From assembly GCF_042682915.1 (NCBI RefSeq), contig NZ_JBHUIW010000017.1, positions 1-64,000 on the forward strand: 64,000 nt of DNA, given 5' to 3'. Below, piece by piece: positions 1 to 8,339 of this stretch. The notes under the pieces are model-generated. The model searched no databases. It saw only the letters and a program-made list of their open reading frames with translations, and had not been told where the DNA came from. This DNA comes from Rhodoplanes azumiensis. Lineage in GTDB: Bacteria > Pseudomonadota > Alphaproteobacteria > Rhizobiales > Xanthobacteraceae. Made by a program: the position numbers and the translations under genes. Within the stretch, counting starts at the first letter, position 1; each line of letters starts with the position of its first letter.

Positions 1-332
1 AGCTCGCCGCGCAGGCCGAGCAGCTGCAGGCCAGCATCGCCTATTTCCGCACCGAGGAGAGTGCGACGGCGGCGGCCGCCGTGCGCCGACCGGCGGCCGG
101 GCGGTCGCCGGTCGGCAAGGCACCGGCCAAGGCCGCCGCCAGCGAGCCCGGCGAGCGCGCCGGCCGGCCGGCCGCGGGCGGCGCCAACAAGCTCGTCGAT
201 CAGGTGCGCGCCGCCTACGCCCAGCCGCAGGCCAAGACTCGGACGACGACCCAGACGCGCGGCGGCTACAAGCTCGACCTCTCGTCGGGCGGGCCGGACG
301 CGCACGACGCGCAGTTCGAGCGGGCGAGCTGA
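1..332 (+). CDS. Methyl-accepting chemotaxis protein, C-terminal end (partial)
   Basis: This is the last 109 or so residues of a chemoreceptor whose start lies left of the window; the frame begins at base 3. The first visible residues (LAAQAEQLQASIAYFR) match the usual end of the MCP methylation-helix bundle, where receptors finish with a run like AEQL...IxFFR. After that comes a low-complexity Ala/Arg/Gly/Pro tail of about 90 residues, an unstructured linker of the kind that in some receptors tethers CheR or CheB. I do not see the canonical NWETF pentapeptide at the very C-terminus, which ends FERAS. cheR starts 14 bp after the stop, so it probably belongs to a che operon extending upstream. 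Confidence 0.8.
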   Translation, partial: LAAQAEQLQASIAYFRTEESATAAAAVRRPAAGRSPVGKAPAKAAASEPGERAGRPAAGGANKLVDQVRAAYAQPQAKTRTTTQTRGGYKLDLSSGGPDAHDAQFERAS

Positions 333-346
333 AGCGGGCCGGAGCC

Positions 347-1252
347 GTGAGCCGAGCACTCTCGAGGGCGTCCGCCGACGCCGACACCGGGACCGCCGAG
401 CCGAGCTGGGTCGACGGCCATGATCGGCTGGGCGCGCGGGACTTCCAGCGTCTCGCCGCCTTCATCCACGACTACAGCGGCATCAAGGTGCCGCCGTCGA
501 AGTCGACCATGATCGAGGGGCGGCTGCGCAAGCGCGTCCGCGCCCTCGGCATGCGCAGCCTCGACGAGTACTGCAAGTATCTCTTCGACGATCAGGGACT
601 CGCCGCCGAGGAGATCCATCTGATCGACGTGGTGACCACCAACAAGACCGAGTTCTTCCGCGAGCCGGAGCATTTCCGGATTCTGTCGGAGAGCGTCCTG
701 CCGCAGATCGCCGCCGAGCGGCGGATCTCGGTTCGTTCGCCCGTCAAGGTGTGGAGCGCCGCCGCCTCGACCGGTGCCGAGGCCTACACGATCGCCATGG
801 TGCTCGCCGAGCAGCAGCGCCGCACGCCCGAGCTGTCCAGCATCGTCTACGCGACCGACATCTGCACCGAGGTTCTCGGCACCGCGCAGGGCGGCATCTT
901 CCCGGAGGAGATGGTGGTGCCGGTCCCGGCCGAGATGCGCACCCGCTACGTGATGCGGGCGAAGGACCGATCGTCGCGGCTCGTGCGGATGGTGCCGGAG
1001 CTGCGCGCCATGGTGCAGTTCGGCCGCCTCAACCTGATGGACGCGAGCTACGCGATGGAGCGCGATCTCGACATCGTGTTCTGCCGCAACGTCCTCATCT
1101 ATTTCGACAAGCCGACCCAGCTCGCGGTGCTGCGCCGGCTCTGTGACCACCTGCGGCCGGGCGGCTGGCTGTTCCTCGGCCATTCCGAGACACTGTCGGG
1201 CTTCGACCTCCCCGTGCGGCCGGCCGGCACGGCCGTCTACCGACGGAGCTGA
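347..1252 (+). CDS. cheR: Chemotaxis protein methyltransferase CheR
   Basis: S-adenosylmethionine-dependent methyltransferase that methylates glutamates on chemoreceptor helices in the cytoplasm, giving adaptation together with CheB. The 301-residue protein has the N-terminal helical CheR_N domain (about residues 28-80, DFQRLAAFIHDYSGI) and then the Rossmann SAM-binding domain. Visible motifs are the SAM loop SAAASTGAEAYTIAM, near residue 135, and the family signature FCRNVLIYF near 245. The first part of the SAM loop is Ala-rich where most CheR have Ala-Gly-Cys. The start is a GTG; a GGAG lies only 2 nt upstream, so the exact start is not secure. cheB follows after 3 bp, so the two are co-transcribed. 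Confidence 0.95.
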   Translation: MSRALSRASADADTGTAEPSWVDGHDRLGARDFQRLAAFIHDYSGIKVPPSKSTMIEGRLRKRVRALGMRSLDEYCKYLFDDQGLAAEEIHLIDVVTTNKTEFFREPEHFRILSESVLPQIAAERRISVRSPVKVWSAAASTGAEAYTIAMVLAEQQRRTPELSSIVYATDICTEVLGTAQGGIFPEEMVVPVPAEMRTRYVMRAKDRSSRLVRMVPELRAMVQFGRLNLMDASYAMERDLDIVFCRNVLIYFDKPTQLAVLRRLCDHLRPGGWLFLGHSETLSGFDLPVRPAGTAVYRRS

Positions 1253-1255
1253 GCC

Positions 1256-2329
1256 ATGGCGGCGCCGATCCGGGTTCTCGTCGTCGACGACTCCGCCTCG
1301 GTGCGGCAGACGCTGGCCGGCATCCTGGCCGAGGATCCGGACATCGAGGTGATCGGCACGGCGTCCGATCCGTTCGTCGCGGCGAAGCGCATCCAGTCCG
1401 AGGTGCCGGACGTGATCACGCTCGACGTCGAGATGCCGCGCATGGACGGCATCACGTTCCTGCGCAAGCTGATGAGCCAGCGCCCGGTGCCCGTGGTGAT
1501 GTGCTCGTCGCTCACCGAGGCGGGATCGGAGACGCTGGTCCAGGCGCTGGAGGCCGGTGCCGTCGACGTCATCCAGAAGCCCCGCATGGGCGTCACCCAG
1601 TTCCTGATCGAGTCACGGCTGCGCATCTGCGACGCCGTCAAGGGGGCGGCGCGGGCACGCCTGCACTGCCTGCCGCGACGGTCGGCGCTCACGGTGCAGA
1701 AGAAGCTGACCGCCGACGTGATGCTTGCGCCGCCGCGCGCCAGCCAGGCGATGGCGCGCACCACGGAGACCGTGGTGTGCATCGGCGCTTCGACCGGCGG
1801 CACCGAATCGTTGCGTGCCGTGCTCGAGGTGCTGCCGGCCGACTGCCCGCCGATCCTGATCGTCCAGCACATGCCGGAGATGTTCACGGCCGCCTTCGCG
1901 CGGCGGCTCGACGGCCTGTGCGCCGTCGAGGTGAAGGAGGCGGCCGACGGCGACACGGCGCTGCGCGGCCGCGTGCTGATCGCGCCGGGCGACCGGCACA
2001 TGATGCTCCAGCGTAGCGGCGCGCGCTATTACGTCGGCATCAAGGACGGGCCGCTCGTCTCCCGTCACCGCCCGTCGGTCGACGTGCTGTTCCGCTCGGC
2101 CGCGCGCTATGCCGGGGCGAACGCGGTCGGCATCATCATGACCGGCATGGGTGACGACGGTGCCCGCGGGCTCCTGGAGATGAAGCAGGCCGGCGCCCAC
2201 ACGGTCGCCCAGGACGAAGCCACCTCGGTGGTGTTCGGCATGCCCAAGGAGGCGATCGCGCTCGGCGCCGCCGACCGCGTGTTGCCGCTCGACCGGCTGC
2301 CGGCCGAGATTCTTCGCGCCGGTGGCTGA
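1256..2329 (+). CDS. cheB: Chemotaxis response regulator / protein-glutamate methylesterase CheB
   Basis: Removes methyl groups from, or deamidates, receptor glutamines and glutamates when phosphorylated by CheA. The 357-residue protein has an N-terminal receiver domain (about 5-120) with acidic pair D11/D12, phosphoacceptor D57 (VITLDVEMPRMDG) and the conserved Lys in QKP. A linker of about 50 residues leads to the CheB methylesterase domain (about 172-355). The catalytic triad is visible as S179 in GASTGG, H205 in QHMPEMF and D301 in MTGMGDDGARG. Length and order are those of a standard CheB. It lies 3 bp after cheR and converges on the receptor-like gene at 2370-4154; a short hairpin sits between the two stops. 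Confidence 0.97.
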   Translation: MAAPIRVLVVDDSASVRQTLAGILAEDPDIEVIGTASDPFVAAKRIQSEVPDVITLDVEMPRMDGITFLRKLMSQRPVPVVMCSSLTEAGSETLVQALEAGAVDVIQKPRMGVTQFLIESRLRICDAVKGAARARLHCLPRRSALTVQKKLTADVMLAPPRASQAMARTTETVVCIGASTGGTESLRAVLEVLPADCPPILIVQHMPEMFTAAFARRLDGLCAVEVKEAADGDTALRGRVLIAPGDRHMMLQRSGARYYVGIKDGPLVSRHRPSVDVLFRSAARYAGANAVGIIMTGMGDDGARGLLEMKQAGAHTVAQDEATSVVFGMPKEAIALGAADRVLPLDRLPAEILRAGG

Positions 2330-2348
2330 GCGGTCCGGATCGGCCCCG

Positions 2349-2367
2349 ACGACCTTCGAAAGGTCGT
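2349..2367. terminator. Hairpin between convergent cheB and receptor-like gene
   Basis: Perfect 8-bp inverted repeat (ACGACCTT / AAGGTCGT) with a 3-nt loop, lying between the stop of cheB (2329) and the stop of the minus-strand gene (2370). It could serve both directions. No clear T-run follows on either strand, so Rho-independent function is uncertain. Confidence 0.45.
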
Positions 2368-2369
2368 GA

Positions 2370-4154
2370 TCAGAACAGGAAGTCGTCGACGCTCGACTCG
2401 GCGGCCGGCGCGACCAACTGCACCGGCGTCGGGGTCGCCGCCGCGGCGAGCGGCGGAGCGACGGCATGGAGCGGCAGCCCGCCGGCGCGCCGGGGGGCGG
2501 ACGCGGTCCGGGCGTGGACCTCGCGCTCGCGCGCCATCGTGTATCGGCTCGCGATGTCGGCCAGCATGGCGTCGGCGGCGGCGCCTTGCGGCATCGGTCC
2601 GGCGCCGGCCGCCGCGGCGGCGAGCCGCGCGGCGGCGTCACGCAGCGCCGTCTCGATCGTCTCGGCGCGGGCGAGCCCGGCCGCCGTGTCGGCGAGGAGG
2701 TCGACCACGGTCGTTCCGTCGCGTCCGAGCGAGGACAGCGCCTCCGCGAGCGTCGCGCCGACGCCGTGCAGGCAGCCGATCGCGGCGCCGATGTCGTCGA
2801 TCACGCCGGTGATCTCGGCGCGGCGAGCGGCTTGCCGCGCGCCGGCCAGCGCCTCGGTCGTGTCGACGATGGTGCGCACGTCGCGTCCGGCCGCCACGGC
2901 TTCGGCCGCGGTGCGGGCCGACGATCGGGTGAGCTCGTCGGCGACGACCGCGAGCGGCCGCCCGACGGAGCCGAGCCGGCTGCTCTTGAGGGTGGCGTTG
3001 ACGCCCATGATGCGGATGTCCGCCTCGACGGCCCGCACCGTGCCGATATGGCCGACCAGCCGCTCGGCGATGCGCAGCACCTGCGCCATGATGCCGTCGG
3101 CGGTGTCGCGAGCCGTGCGGACGTTCTCGAACAGCAGCCGGGTGCGCGACACGTCCGTTTCGAGCTCGCTCAGGAATGATTCGTCGCCTCGGCTCGCCGA
3201 GCCGTAGACGTCGCGGCCGATCCGGACGACCTCGCGCGCATCGTCGCCGAGGCGGGCGAGCGAGCGGTGCACGGCCGCGATCTCGCCGGCGAGCTGGTCG
3301 GCCGCGTCGGCGAGCTGCGCCGCCTGCAGGGCGCAGCCCTGGCCGACGAGGGCGCGCCTGGTGTCGGGATCGAGGTCGGCGTAGGGGCCGCTGCGGCCGT
3401 CGGCGTCGCCGATCCGGACGAGGAGATCGGCGGTGGCGACGACGTGCTCGATGCGCTGGCGGATGGCGTCGCCGCATTGCAGAGCCATGACGACCCGCCC
3501 GACCCCGTCGGCGAGCCGCCGCGACCGGATGCCGACCTCGGCGGCGGCGCCGGCGGCGCAGCGTGACCGGTCGGTGATCAGCGCGATGCTCGCCTCGAGC
3601 CGGCGCGGCACCTGGGCGATCGTCTCGGCGTGGCGGGCCGAGAACTCCGCCTCGCCCTTCGAGGCGGAGCCGAGATGGGCCGCGACCTCGGCGAGCTCGG
3701 CGCGGAACTTCTGCAGATTGGTGGTGGTGACGGCGAGCGAGCGGCCGATGCCGCCGATGTAGTCGAGGAACTCGGCGCCCGCCGACCCGATGCCCGACGC
3801 GGTGATCCGGGCATTGATGGTCAGCACGTCGATGGTGCGGATCTCTTTCGCGATCTCGTCGATGCGTCGGCGCAGCCGGCCGGTGACGCCGATCAGTTCG
3901 TCGAGGGCGGCGTGCTCGTCGCGACGGTCGCCGCCGAGGGCGGCGGCCCGCGCCGCGACGGCCGACAGGCTGCCGGTGGCGCGCCGGAAGGCGTCGCCGT
4001 CGAGCTCGCCCTGCAGACTGCCGAACCGCTCGACGAGATGCTCGAGAAGTTCGACCGCGTCGCCCAGCCGGCGCCCGGTGTCGAGAAACGTCTCCTCCGC
4101 CACGCCGGCGGCAGCGCCGAGTGCCTTGGCAGTGGCGAGGATGATGTCACGCAA
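2370..4154 (-). CDS. Soluble MCP-like coiled-coil protein with two degenerate signalling hairpins
   Basis: Long helical, Ala/Arg/Glu-rich cytoplasmic protein without a membrane segment. Two stretches resemble the MCP signalling tip but are degenerate: one near residues 106-148 (TINARITASG ... LAVTTTNLQ) and one in the second half (IMGVNATLKSSRLGSVGRPL followed by AVVADELTRSS). The second keeps the pattern of the canonical tip (LNAxIEAARAG..GRGFAVVADEVR) but replaces the IEAARAG core. I infer a chemoreceptor-derived scaffold or sensor rather than a standard MCP. Start: the frame stays open to an ATG at 4430, but residues upstream of 4154 are an Arg-rich run unlike the rest. I chose TTG 4154, just before the first receptor-like helix (RDIILATAKALG), with a GGGA upstream. 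An ATG at 4430 or a GTG at 4316 remain possible. C-terminus ends SVDDFLF. Confidence 0.7.
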   Translation of the reverse strand: MRDIILATAKALGAAAGVAEETFLDTGRRLGDAVELLEHLVERFGSLQGELDGDAFRRATGSLSAVAARAAALGGDRRDEHAALDELIGVTGRLRRRIDEIAKEIRTIDVLTINARITASGIGSAGAEFLDYIGGIGRSLAVTTTNLQKFRAELAEVAAHLGSASKGEAEFSARHAETIAQVPRRLEASIALITDRSRCAAGAAAEVGIRSRRLADGVGRVVMALQCGDAIRQRIEHVVATADLLVRIGDADGRSGPYADLDPDTRRALVGQGCALQAAQLADAADQLAGEIAAVHRSLARLGDDAREVVRIGRDVYGSASRGDESFLSELETDVSRTRLLFENVRTARDTADGIMAQVLRIAERLVGHIGTVRAVEADIRIMGVNATLKSSRLGSVGRPLAVVADELTRSSARTAAEAVAAGRDVRTIVDTTEALAGARQAARRAEITGVIDDIGAAIGCLHGVGATLAEALSSLGRDGTTVVDLLADTAAGLARAETIETALRDAAARLAAAAAGAGPMPQGAAADAMLADIASRYTMAREREVHARTASAPRRAGGLPLHAVAPPLAAAATPTPVQLVAPAAESSVDDFLF

Positions 4155-4567
4155 GGTCGGTCCCGCAGACTCGGCGGCGGCCGCGATCGAGGCCGGACAG
4201 GGAACCGCCGCCGCGCCGCCGGCGACGAAGGCGCCCCCACCATGGTGAGTTCGGGTTAAGGTCCGGTTGAGGCGGCGCGTCCGTGCATGCGGTCGGCGCG
4301 CGGCGGCTCTTCGCACAACTTTGGTGCGACGGCGCGGCCATTCGGTCCGCCGTCGGGTGCATCGGGGAGCGTGGGCGGGCGATCCCTGATCGCGGCGAGG
4401 TGTCGAACGAAGGTGCTTCAGTAAAGCCACGTTTGTTCGGTGTCGAACGTTCGGGGACGCCGTCGGGGTGCCGTGGGCGGCTGTTCGGTCGTAGCAGATC
4501 TGCGTGGTTTTACCGAAGCTTCGAGGTTTTCGCCTTTCTATATTGAGTTTGTTTTCGAGGAGCCTTC
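4155..4567. other. Divergent intergenic region between the MCP-like gene and the histidine kinase gene
   Basis: About 410 bp. It holds the presumed promoters of both divergent genes and becomes more AT-rich towards 4500-4560. An 11-bp direct repeat (GGTGTCGAACG) occurs at 4399-4409 and 4439-4449; the second copy runs into a perfect palindrome CGAACGTTCG at 4444-4453. I see no other gene here, unless the minus-strand gene really starts further upstream. Confidence 0.5.
4399..4453. promoter_or_regulatory. Candidate operator: direct repeat plus palindrome
   Basis: Two identical 11-mers GGTGTCGAACG start 40 bp apart, close to four helical turns, and the second overlaps the 10-bp palindrome CGAACGTTCG. 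The spacing and position upstream of two divergent signalling genes are those of a regulator-binding region. No regulator is identified. Confidence 0.3.
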
Positions 4568-6832
4568 ATGAACATCGGATGGACGCCGAGGGCGTCGTCT
4601 CCGCACCCTCCGCACCCGTCCCCGGGCCCCGTGGCCGGGCCGACGCCCGCCGGCGGCGGCTTCGCTCCGTCCGGCCTGTCGATCCGCCAGCGTCTCGTGC
4701 TGATCGTGCTGATGGCGGCGATCCCGATGGTGCTGCTGTCGGTCGACATCGTCTGGAGGCTGGCCGAGCGCGAGCGCGACAACAACACCCAGGCGCTCCT
4801 CTATGCGGCCCATTCGGTCCTCAGCGCCGTCGAGGCGCAGCTCGGCAACTACGTCGCGGTGGGGCAGGCGCTCGGCGAATCGCCCGCTCTCCAGAGCGGC
4901 GACCTCGACGCCTTCCGGGGCGAGGCGGAGCGCGCCATGATCGGCCTCCCCGGCGCCTGGGTGACGCTGATCTCTCCGGACGGGCAACAGGTGATGAATA
5001 CGCTCCTGCCGCCGGGCGATCCGCTGCCGCGCGTCCCCGAGAGCGTCATGGTCGGAGCGCGCCGGGCCTTCGCCGAAAAGCGCGTCGAGATCACCGACGT
5101 GGTGAAGGGGCCGGTCGCCGGCGGCCCGGTGGTCGGTGCCGGCGTGCCGGTGCTGCGCGGCGGCCGGCCGGCGTTCTATCTGGTCATCGGCGTGCTCGCC
5201 GACACGTTCCGGGAATTGCTCAACACCCGGCAGATGCCGCAGGGATGGATCGCCGCCATCATCGATCGTGACGGAAACTTCGTCGCGCGTTCGCTCGATC
5301 ACGAACGGTGGGTCGGCCGGCCGGCCTCGGCGGGCTGGCGCGCGGTCAAGCACGCCGACGGCATGGCCGAGGTCGACAGCGTCGAGGGGCGGCCGCTGAT
5401 CACGGCGACGTCGCCGTCGTCCCTGGGGTGGGCCGTCGGCGTCGCCACCGAGCGGGTTCTGTTCGAGGCGCCGATCCGCCGCACCATGGTCACGGCGGCG
5501 TTGCTGACGGCGGTCGTGGCGCTGATGAGCATGCTGCTCGCCGGCTTCGCGGCGCGTCGGATCACCCGGCCGATCGCCGCGCTGGAGGCCGGCGTCGTGC
5601 GGCTGGAGCGGGGCGAGCCGCCCGATGTCCGCACCACCGGCGTGCCCGAGGTCGATCACGCGCTGTTCGCCCTCGACACGGCGGCCCGCACCATCGCGGC
5701 GCGCGAGCGGTCGCTGCGCGAGAACGAAAGCCGCATCGCCGCCATCCTGGACGTGCTCCCGGTCGGCGTCGGCCTCGTCGATCGTGATGGCCGGATCATC
5801 GTCGGCAACGCCAACTATCGGCGTTTCGTGCCGCAGCTGGTGCCGTCCCGCGACGAGCTCCGGCAGGAGCTGTGGGAGGGCTGGGACGCCAACGGCCGGC
5901 GGATTCCGCCCGAGGCGTTCCCGTCCGCGCGGGCGCTGCGCGGCGATCCGGTGTGGCCGGGTGTCGAATTGTTCTTCCGCGGCGACGAGACCCAGCCGGC
6001 GACCTGGACCCGGGTCGCCGCGCTACCGTTCCGCGACGAGGCCGGCGAGGTCTCCGGCGCCGTTCAGATGATCGTCGACATCGACCAGGAACGCCGGGCC
6101 GAGGAGGAGCGCCGCACCCTCCAGGCCGAGCTCCTGCATCTGTCGCGCGTCTCCGACATGGGTCAGATGGCGGCCGCGCTCGCCCACGAGCTGAATCAGC
6201 CGCTCACCGCCGTCGCCGTCTATATCGGGGCCTGCCAGAAGCTGGTCGGCGCCGGCCCCCTCGAAGAGGGGCGCCGCGAAAAGCTCGGCGAGCTGCTGCG
6301 GTCGACCAGCGAGCAGGCGCTGCGCGCCGGCGAGATCATCCGCCAGCTCCGCGAGTTCGTCCGCAAGGGCGAGAACGAGCTTCGGGTGGTGAGCGCCGCC
6401 GGCCTGATGCGCGAGTCCTGCACGCTGGCGCTCGCGGCGGCGCGCCACAAGGACGTGGTGGTCCGGCTCGACGTCGAGGCGCCAGGCGAGATTCTCGTCA
6501 ACAAGGTGCAGATCCAGCAGGTCGTGTTCAACCTCGTGCGCAACGCGGTCGAGGCGATGGAGACGAGCGAGCGCAAGGAGCTGGCGATCCGGCTCGTCGC
6601 CGCGCGGGACCGGATGGTGCTGAGCATCGCCGACACCGGCAGCGGCCTCGCTCCCGAGATCGCCGACCGGCTGTTCATGCCCTTCGTCTCCACCAAGGCG
6701 CAGGGCATGGGCATCGGCCTCTCGGTGTGCCGCAACATCATCGAGGCGCATCACGGTCGGATATCCGCCGAGCCCAATCCGGGCGGTGGCACCGTCTTCA
6801 AGTTCTGGCTGCCGCTGCTGCGCGACGAGTGA
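4568..6832 (+). CDS. Membrane PAS-domain sensor histidine kinase (FixL/DctB-like)
   Basis: Membrane-bound sensor that autophosphorylates on His and passes the phosphate to a response regulator; no cognate regulator gene is adjacent. Order in the 754 residues: proline-rich cytoplasmic start (1-38), TM1 about 43-63, periplasmic Cache-like sensor about 70-300 ending with the segment GWAVGVATERVLF, TM2 about 307-327, HAMP, PAS about 385-500 (ILDVLPVGVGLVDRDGRIIV), then the HisKA/HATPase core. Phosphoacceptor is H540 in ALAHELNQPL, the FixL/DctB-type H-box. The N-box (NLVRNAVEAM), DTGSGL and GMGIGLSV follow. A good Shine-Dalgarno (GAGGAG) precedes the ATG by 5 nt. Ligand unknown; I see no haem-specific evidence in the PAS. 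Confidence 0.9.
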   Translation: MNIGWTPRASSPHPPHPSPGPVAGPTPAGGGFAPSGLSIRQRLVLIVLMAAIPMVLLSVDIVWRLAERERDNNTQALLYAAHSVLSAVEAQLGNYVAVGQALGESPALQSGDLDAFRGEAERAMIGLPGAWVTLISPDGQQVMNTLLPPGDPLPRVPESVMVGARRAFAEKRVEITDVVKGPVAGGPVVGAGVPVLRGGRPAFYLVIGVLADTFRELLNTRQMPQGWIAAIIDRDGNFVARSLDHERWVGRPASAGWRAVKHADGMAEVDSVEGRPLITATSPSSLGWAVGVATERVLFEAPIRRTMVTAALLTAVVALMSMLLAGFAARRITRPIAALEAGVVRLERGEPPDVRTTGVPEVDHALFALDTAARTIAARERSLRENESRIAAILDVLPVGVGLVDRDGRIIVGNANYRRFVPQLVPSRDELRQELWEGWDANGRRIPPEAFPSARALRGDPVWPGVELFFRGDETQPATWTRVAALPFRDEAGEVSGAVQMIVDIDQERRAEEERRTLQAELLHLSRVSDMGQMAAALAHELNQPLTAVAVYIGACQKLVGAGPLEEGRREKLGELLRSTSEQALRAGEIIRQLREFVRKGENELRVVSAAGLMRESCTLALAAARHKDVVVRLDVEAPGEILVNKVQIQQVVFNLVRNAVEAMETSERKELAIRLVAARDRMVLSIADTGSGLAPEIADRLFMPFVSTKAQGMGIGLSVCRNIIEAHHGRISAEPNPGGGTVFKFWLPLLRDE

Positions 6833-6978
6833 GCGCGACGTCCAAGGACGCGCGGTCGACCCTCGCGGGCGGCGGCCGACCCGCACGGTCCACCGCGGCC
6901 ACGAGTCGCGGCGGCGGTTAACCCCGCGTTGACACCGGAAGCGCATGCTCGTCCGGTTGTCACTCGGGTGTTGCCGCG

Positions 6979-7344
6979 ATGCAGAACCATCTCCCACGTT
7001 CCGCGGTGCGCCGGCCCCTCCAGGGCCGCCGGGTCGCGCTGATCAGCGGCGCCTTCCTCGCCATGGTCGTCGCCACCCTGATGATCGAGCAGACCTTCGA
7101 CCGTCCGCTCCGCCGGCTTATCTCCGTGCCGCCCGTCGAGCGCGACGTCAGCCATGTCGGCGCGATCCGGCTCGGGCCCGGTCATGACGGCCGCTGCCCG
7201 CAATACGTCTTCGACAACGACACCGGGTGGATCGTTCCCTCCGGGCGCGTCACCTGCGATCTCTTCGATCAGCCGCCGGCGCGCTTCGGCGGAACCGGCA
7301 CCGATCGCATGGACACGATCCGCGACGGATTCAGGCGCCGCTGA
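6979..7344 (+). CDS. Small single-pass membrane protein, unknown function
   Basis: 121 residues. A basic N-terminus (RRPLQGRR) is followed by one hydrophobic segment at about 19-36 (VALISGAFLAMVVATLMI), then a soluble domain of about 80 residues with two Cys (CPQYVFDNDTG and VTCDLF) that could form a disulfide outside the membrane. I do not recognise the family, though small proteins of this build are frequent in Hyphomicrobiales. Codon bias (GC-rich third positions) fits a real gene. It stands alone, 146 bp after the kinase gene. Confidence 0.6.
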   Translation: MQNHLPRSAVRRPLQGRRVALISGAFLAMVVATLMIEQTFDRPLRRLISVPPVERDVSHVGAIRLGPGHDGRCPQYVFDNDTGWIVPSGRVTCDLFDQPPARFGGTGTDRMDTIRDGFRRR

Positions 7345-7479
7345 CGCCGCTCGGCCGCACTGCTGCCCGGCCGCTCCGATCCTCTGCTGCCGACCACGAA
7401 CCACTCCGCCACCGGACGGCGAGCGTCCGGTGCGTCGCGGCGATCGGGGCTGCCTCGGCCGGTGGCGATGCCGGCCGGC

Positions 7480-7791
7480 TCAGAACAGCCAGAGCAGAAG
7501 CAGGATGACGATCACCAGCCCGATCAGGAAGTTCCGCTGCTTGATGCCGAACTTGACGAAGGCCGGCTTGATCTCGGTGAACAGAACCTTGACGTCCGCC
7601 CAGACATATTGGGCGTAGGCCTGGGTGACCTGGATCGCCTTGTCGACGATGGTGGTCGGCGGCTCGCGGCGGGGCGGCGGGGGCGGCGGCGAGGCTTCGC
7701 TGGTGCGCGGCGCGACGATGGGCGGCTCGGCGGGCGCGACCGGCGTCTCCACCGGGGTGATCGTCGGCTTCACGGGCGAGGGATCGGACAT
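7480..7791 (-). CDS. Small proline-rich C-tail-anchored protein, unknown function
   Basis: 103 residues from ATG 7791, which is preceded by AGGAG at a 9-nt spacing; the frame is open further upstream but without such a site. The N-terminal half is Pro/Thr/Ser-rich with a run of six prolines. It is followed by an amphipathic stretch (VDKAIQVTQAYAQYVWADV) and a C-terminal hydrophobic tail (FLIGLVIVILLLLWLF) that ends the protein. This predicts a tail-anchored inner-membrane protein with a cytoplasmic N-terminus. No family recognised. Confidence 0.7.
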   Translation of the reverse strand: MSDPSPVKPTITPVETPVAPAEPPIVAPRTSEASPPPPPPRREPPTTIVDKAIQVTQAYAQYVWADVKVLFTEIKPAFVKFGIKQRNFLIGLVIVILLLLWLF

Positions 7792-8339
7792 GATCGAAAG
7801 CTCCTGATACGGCGTTTCAAATCCGGGCGGCCGAGGCCGCGAACGACAAGACGGCGGAAAACACTTCCGGAGGGTGGTCCGACGATCGCAGCCGCGCCGC
7901 CCCGTGACCCAGTTGGTGCCCGAGTGCGACCGCTGCCCCGATCGGCTCACCTCCCGATCCAAATCGATGTCCCCCAAAATCGATGTCCTCGTGGACACAT
8001 CGAATCCAAGGACGAATCCAATCCAAATCGCCGTGCGCCGCGTCGCGGCTTCCGGAACGTGCTGCGAGGCGCCGCCGGCCTGCGGTCCGGCACCCGACGC
8101 ATGTTACCTTGGATGAGCGCGCGATTCGAGAATTTGCGTCAAGCGACGCTCGGCGTGCGGCCCGCGTCGTCCACGGCCGCTTGGTCGCACCTCCGCCCGG
8201 GTGTATCGACGGTCGCCGCCCTGTCCCGAAGGATGTGTCCCGCGTGTCCTCCGGTCCCGTCCCGGTCCACGATCGCTCCGATCCGATGCCGAACCCGATC
8301 CCGAATCCGATCCCGAATCCGAGCCGGGAGCCGAACTCC
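7792..8339. other. Intergenic region upstream of the CobW-like gene
   Basis: About 550 bp without a convincing gene. It holds an interrupted inverted repeat at 7981-8001 (CGATGT ... ACATCG with an inner CC/GG pair), several copies of the word AATCCAA/ATCGATGT around 7955-8030, and a run of GAATCCGATCCC-type short repeats at 8290-8325 just before the gene. I do not see a cobalamin riboswitch or an obvious Zur box, so metal control of the downstream gene is not shown. Confidence 0.45.

Noticed and set aside
7792..8339. Cobalamin riboswitch upstream of the CobW-like gene
   Set aside because: No B12-box-like conserved stretch or the expected set of stems was found.
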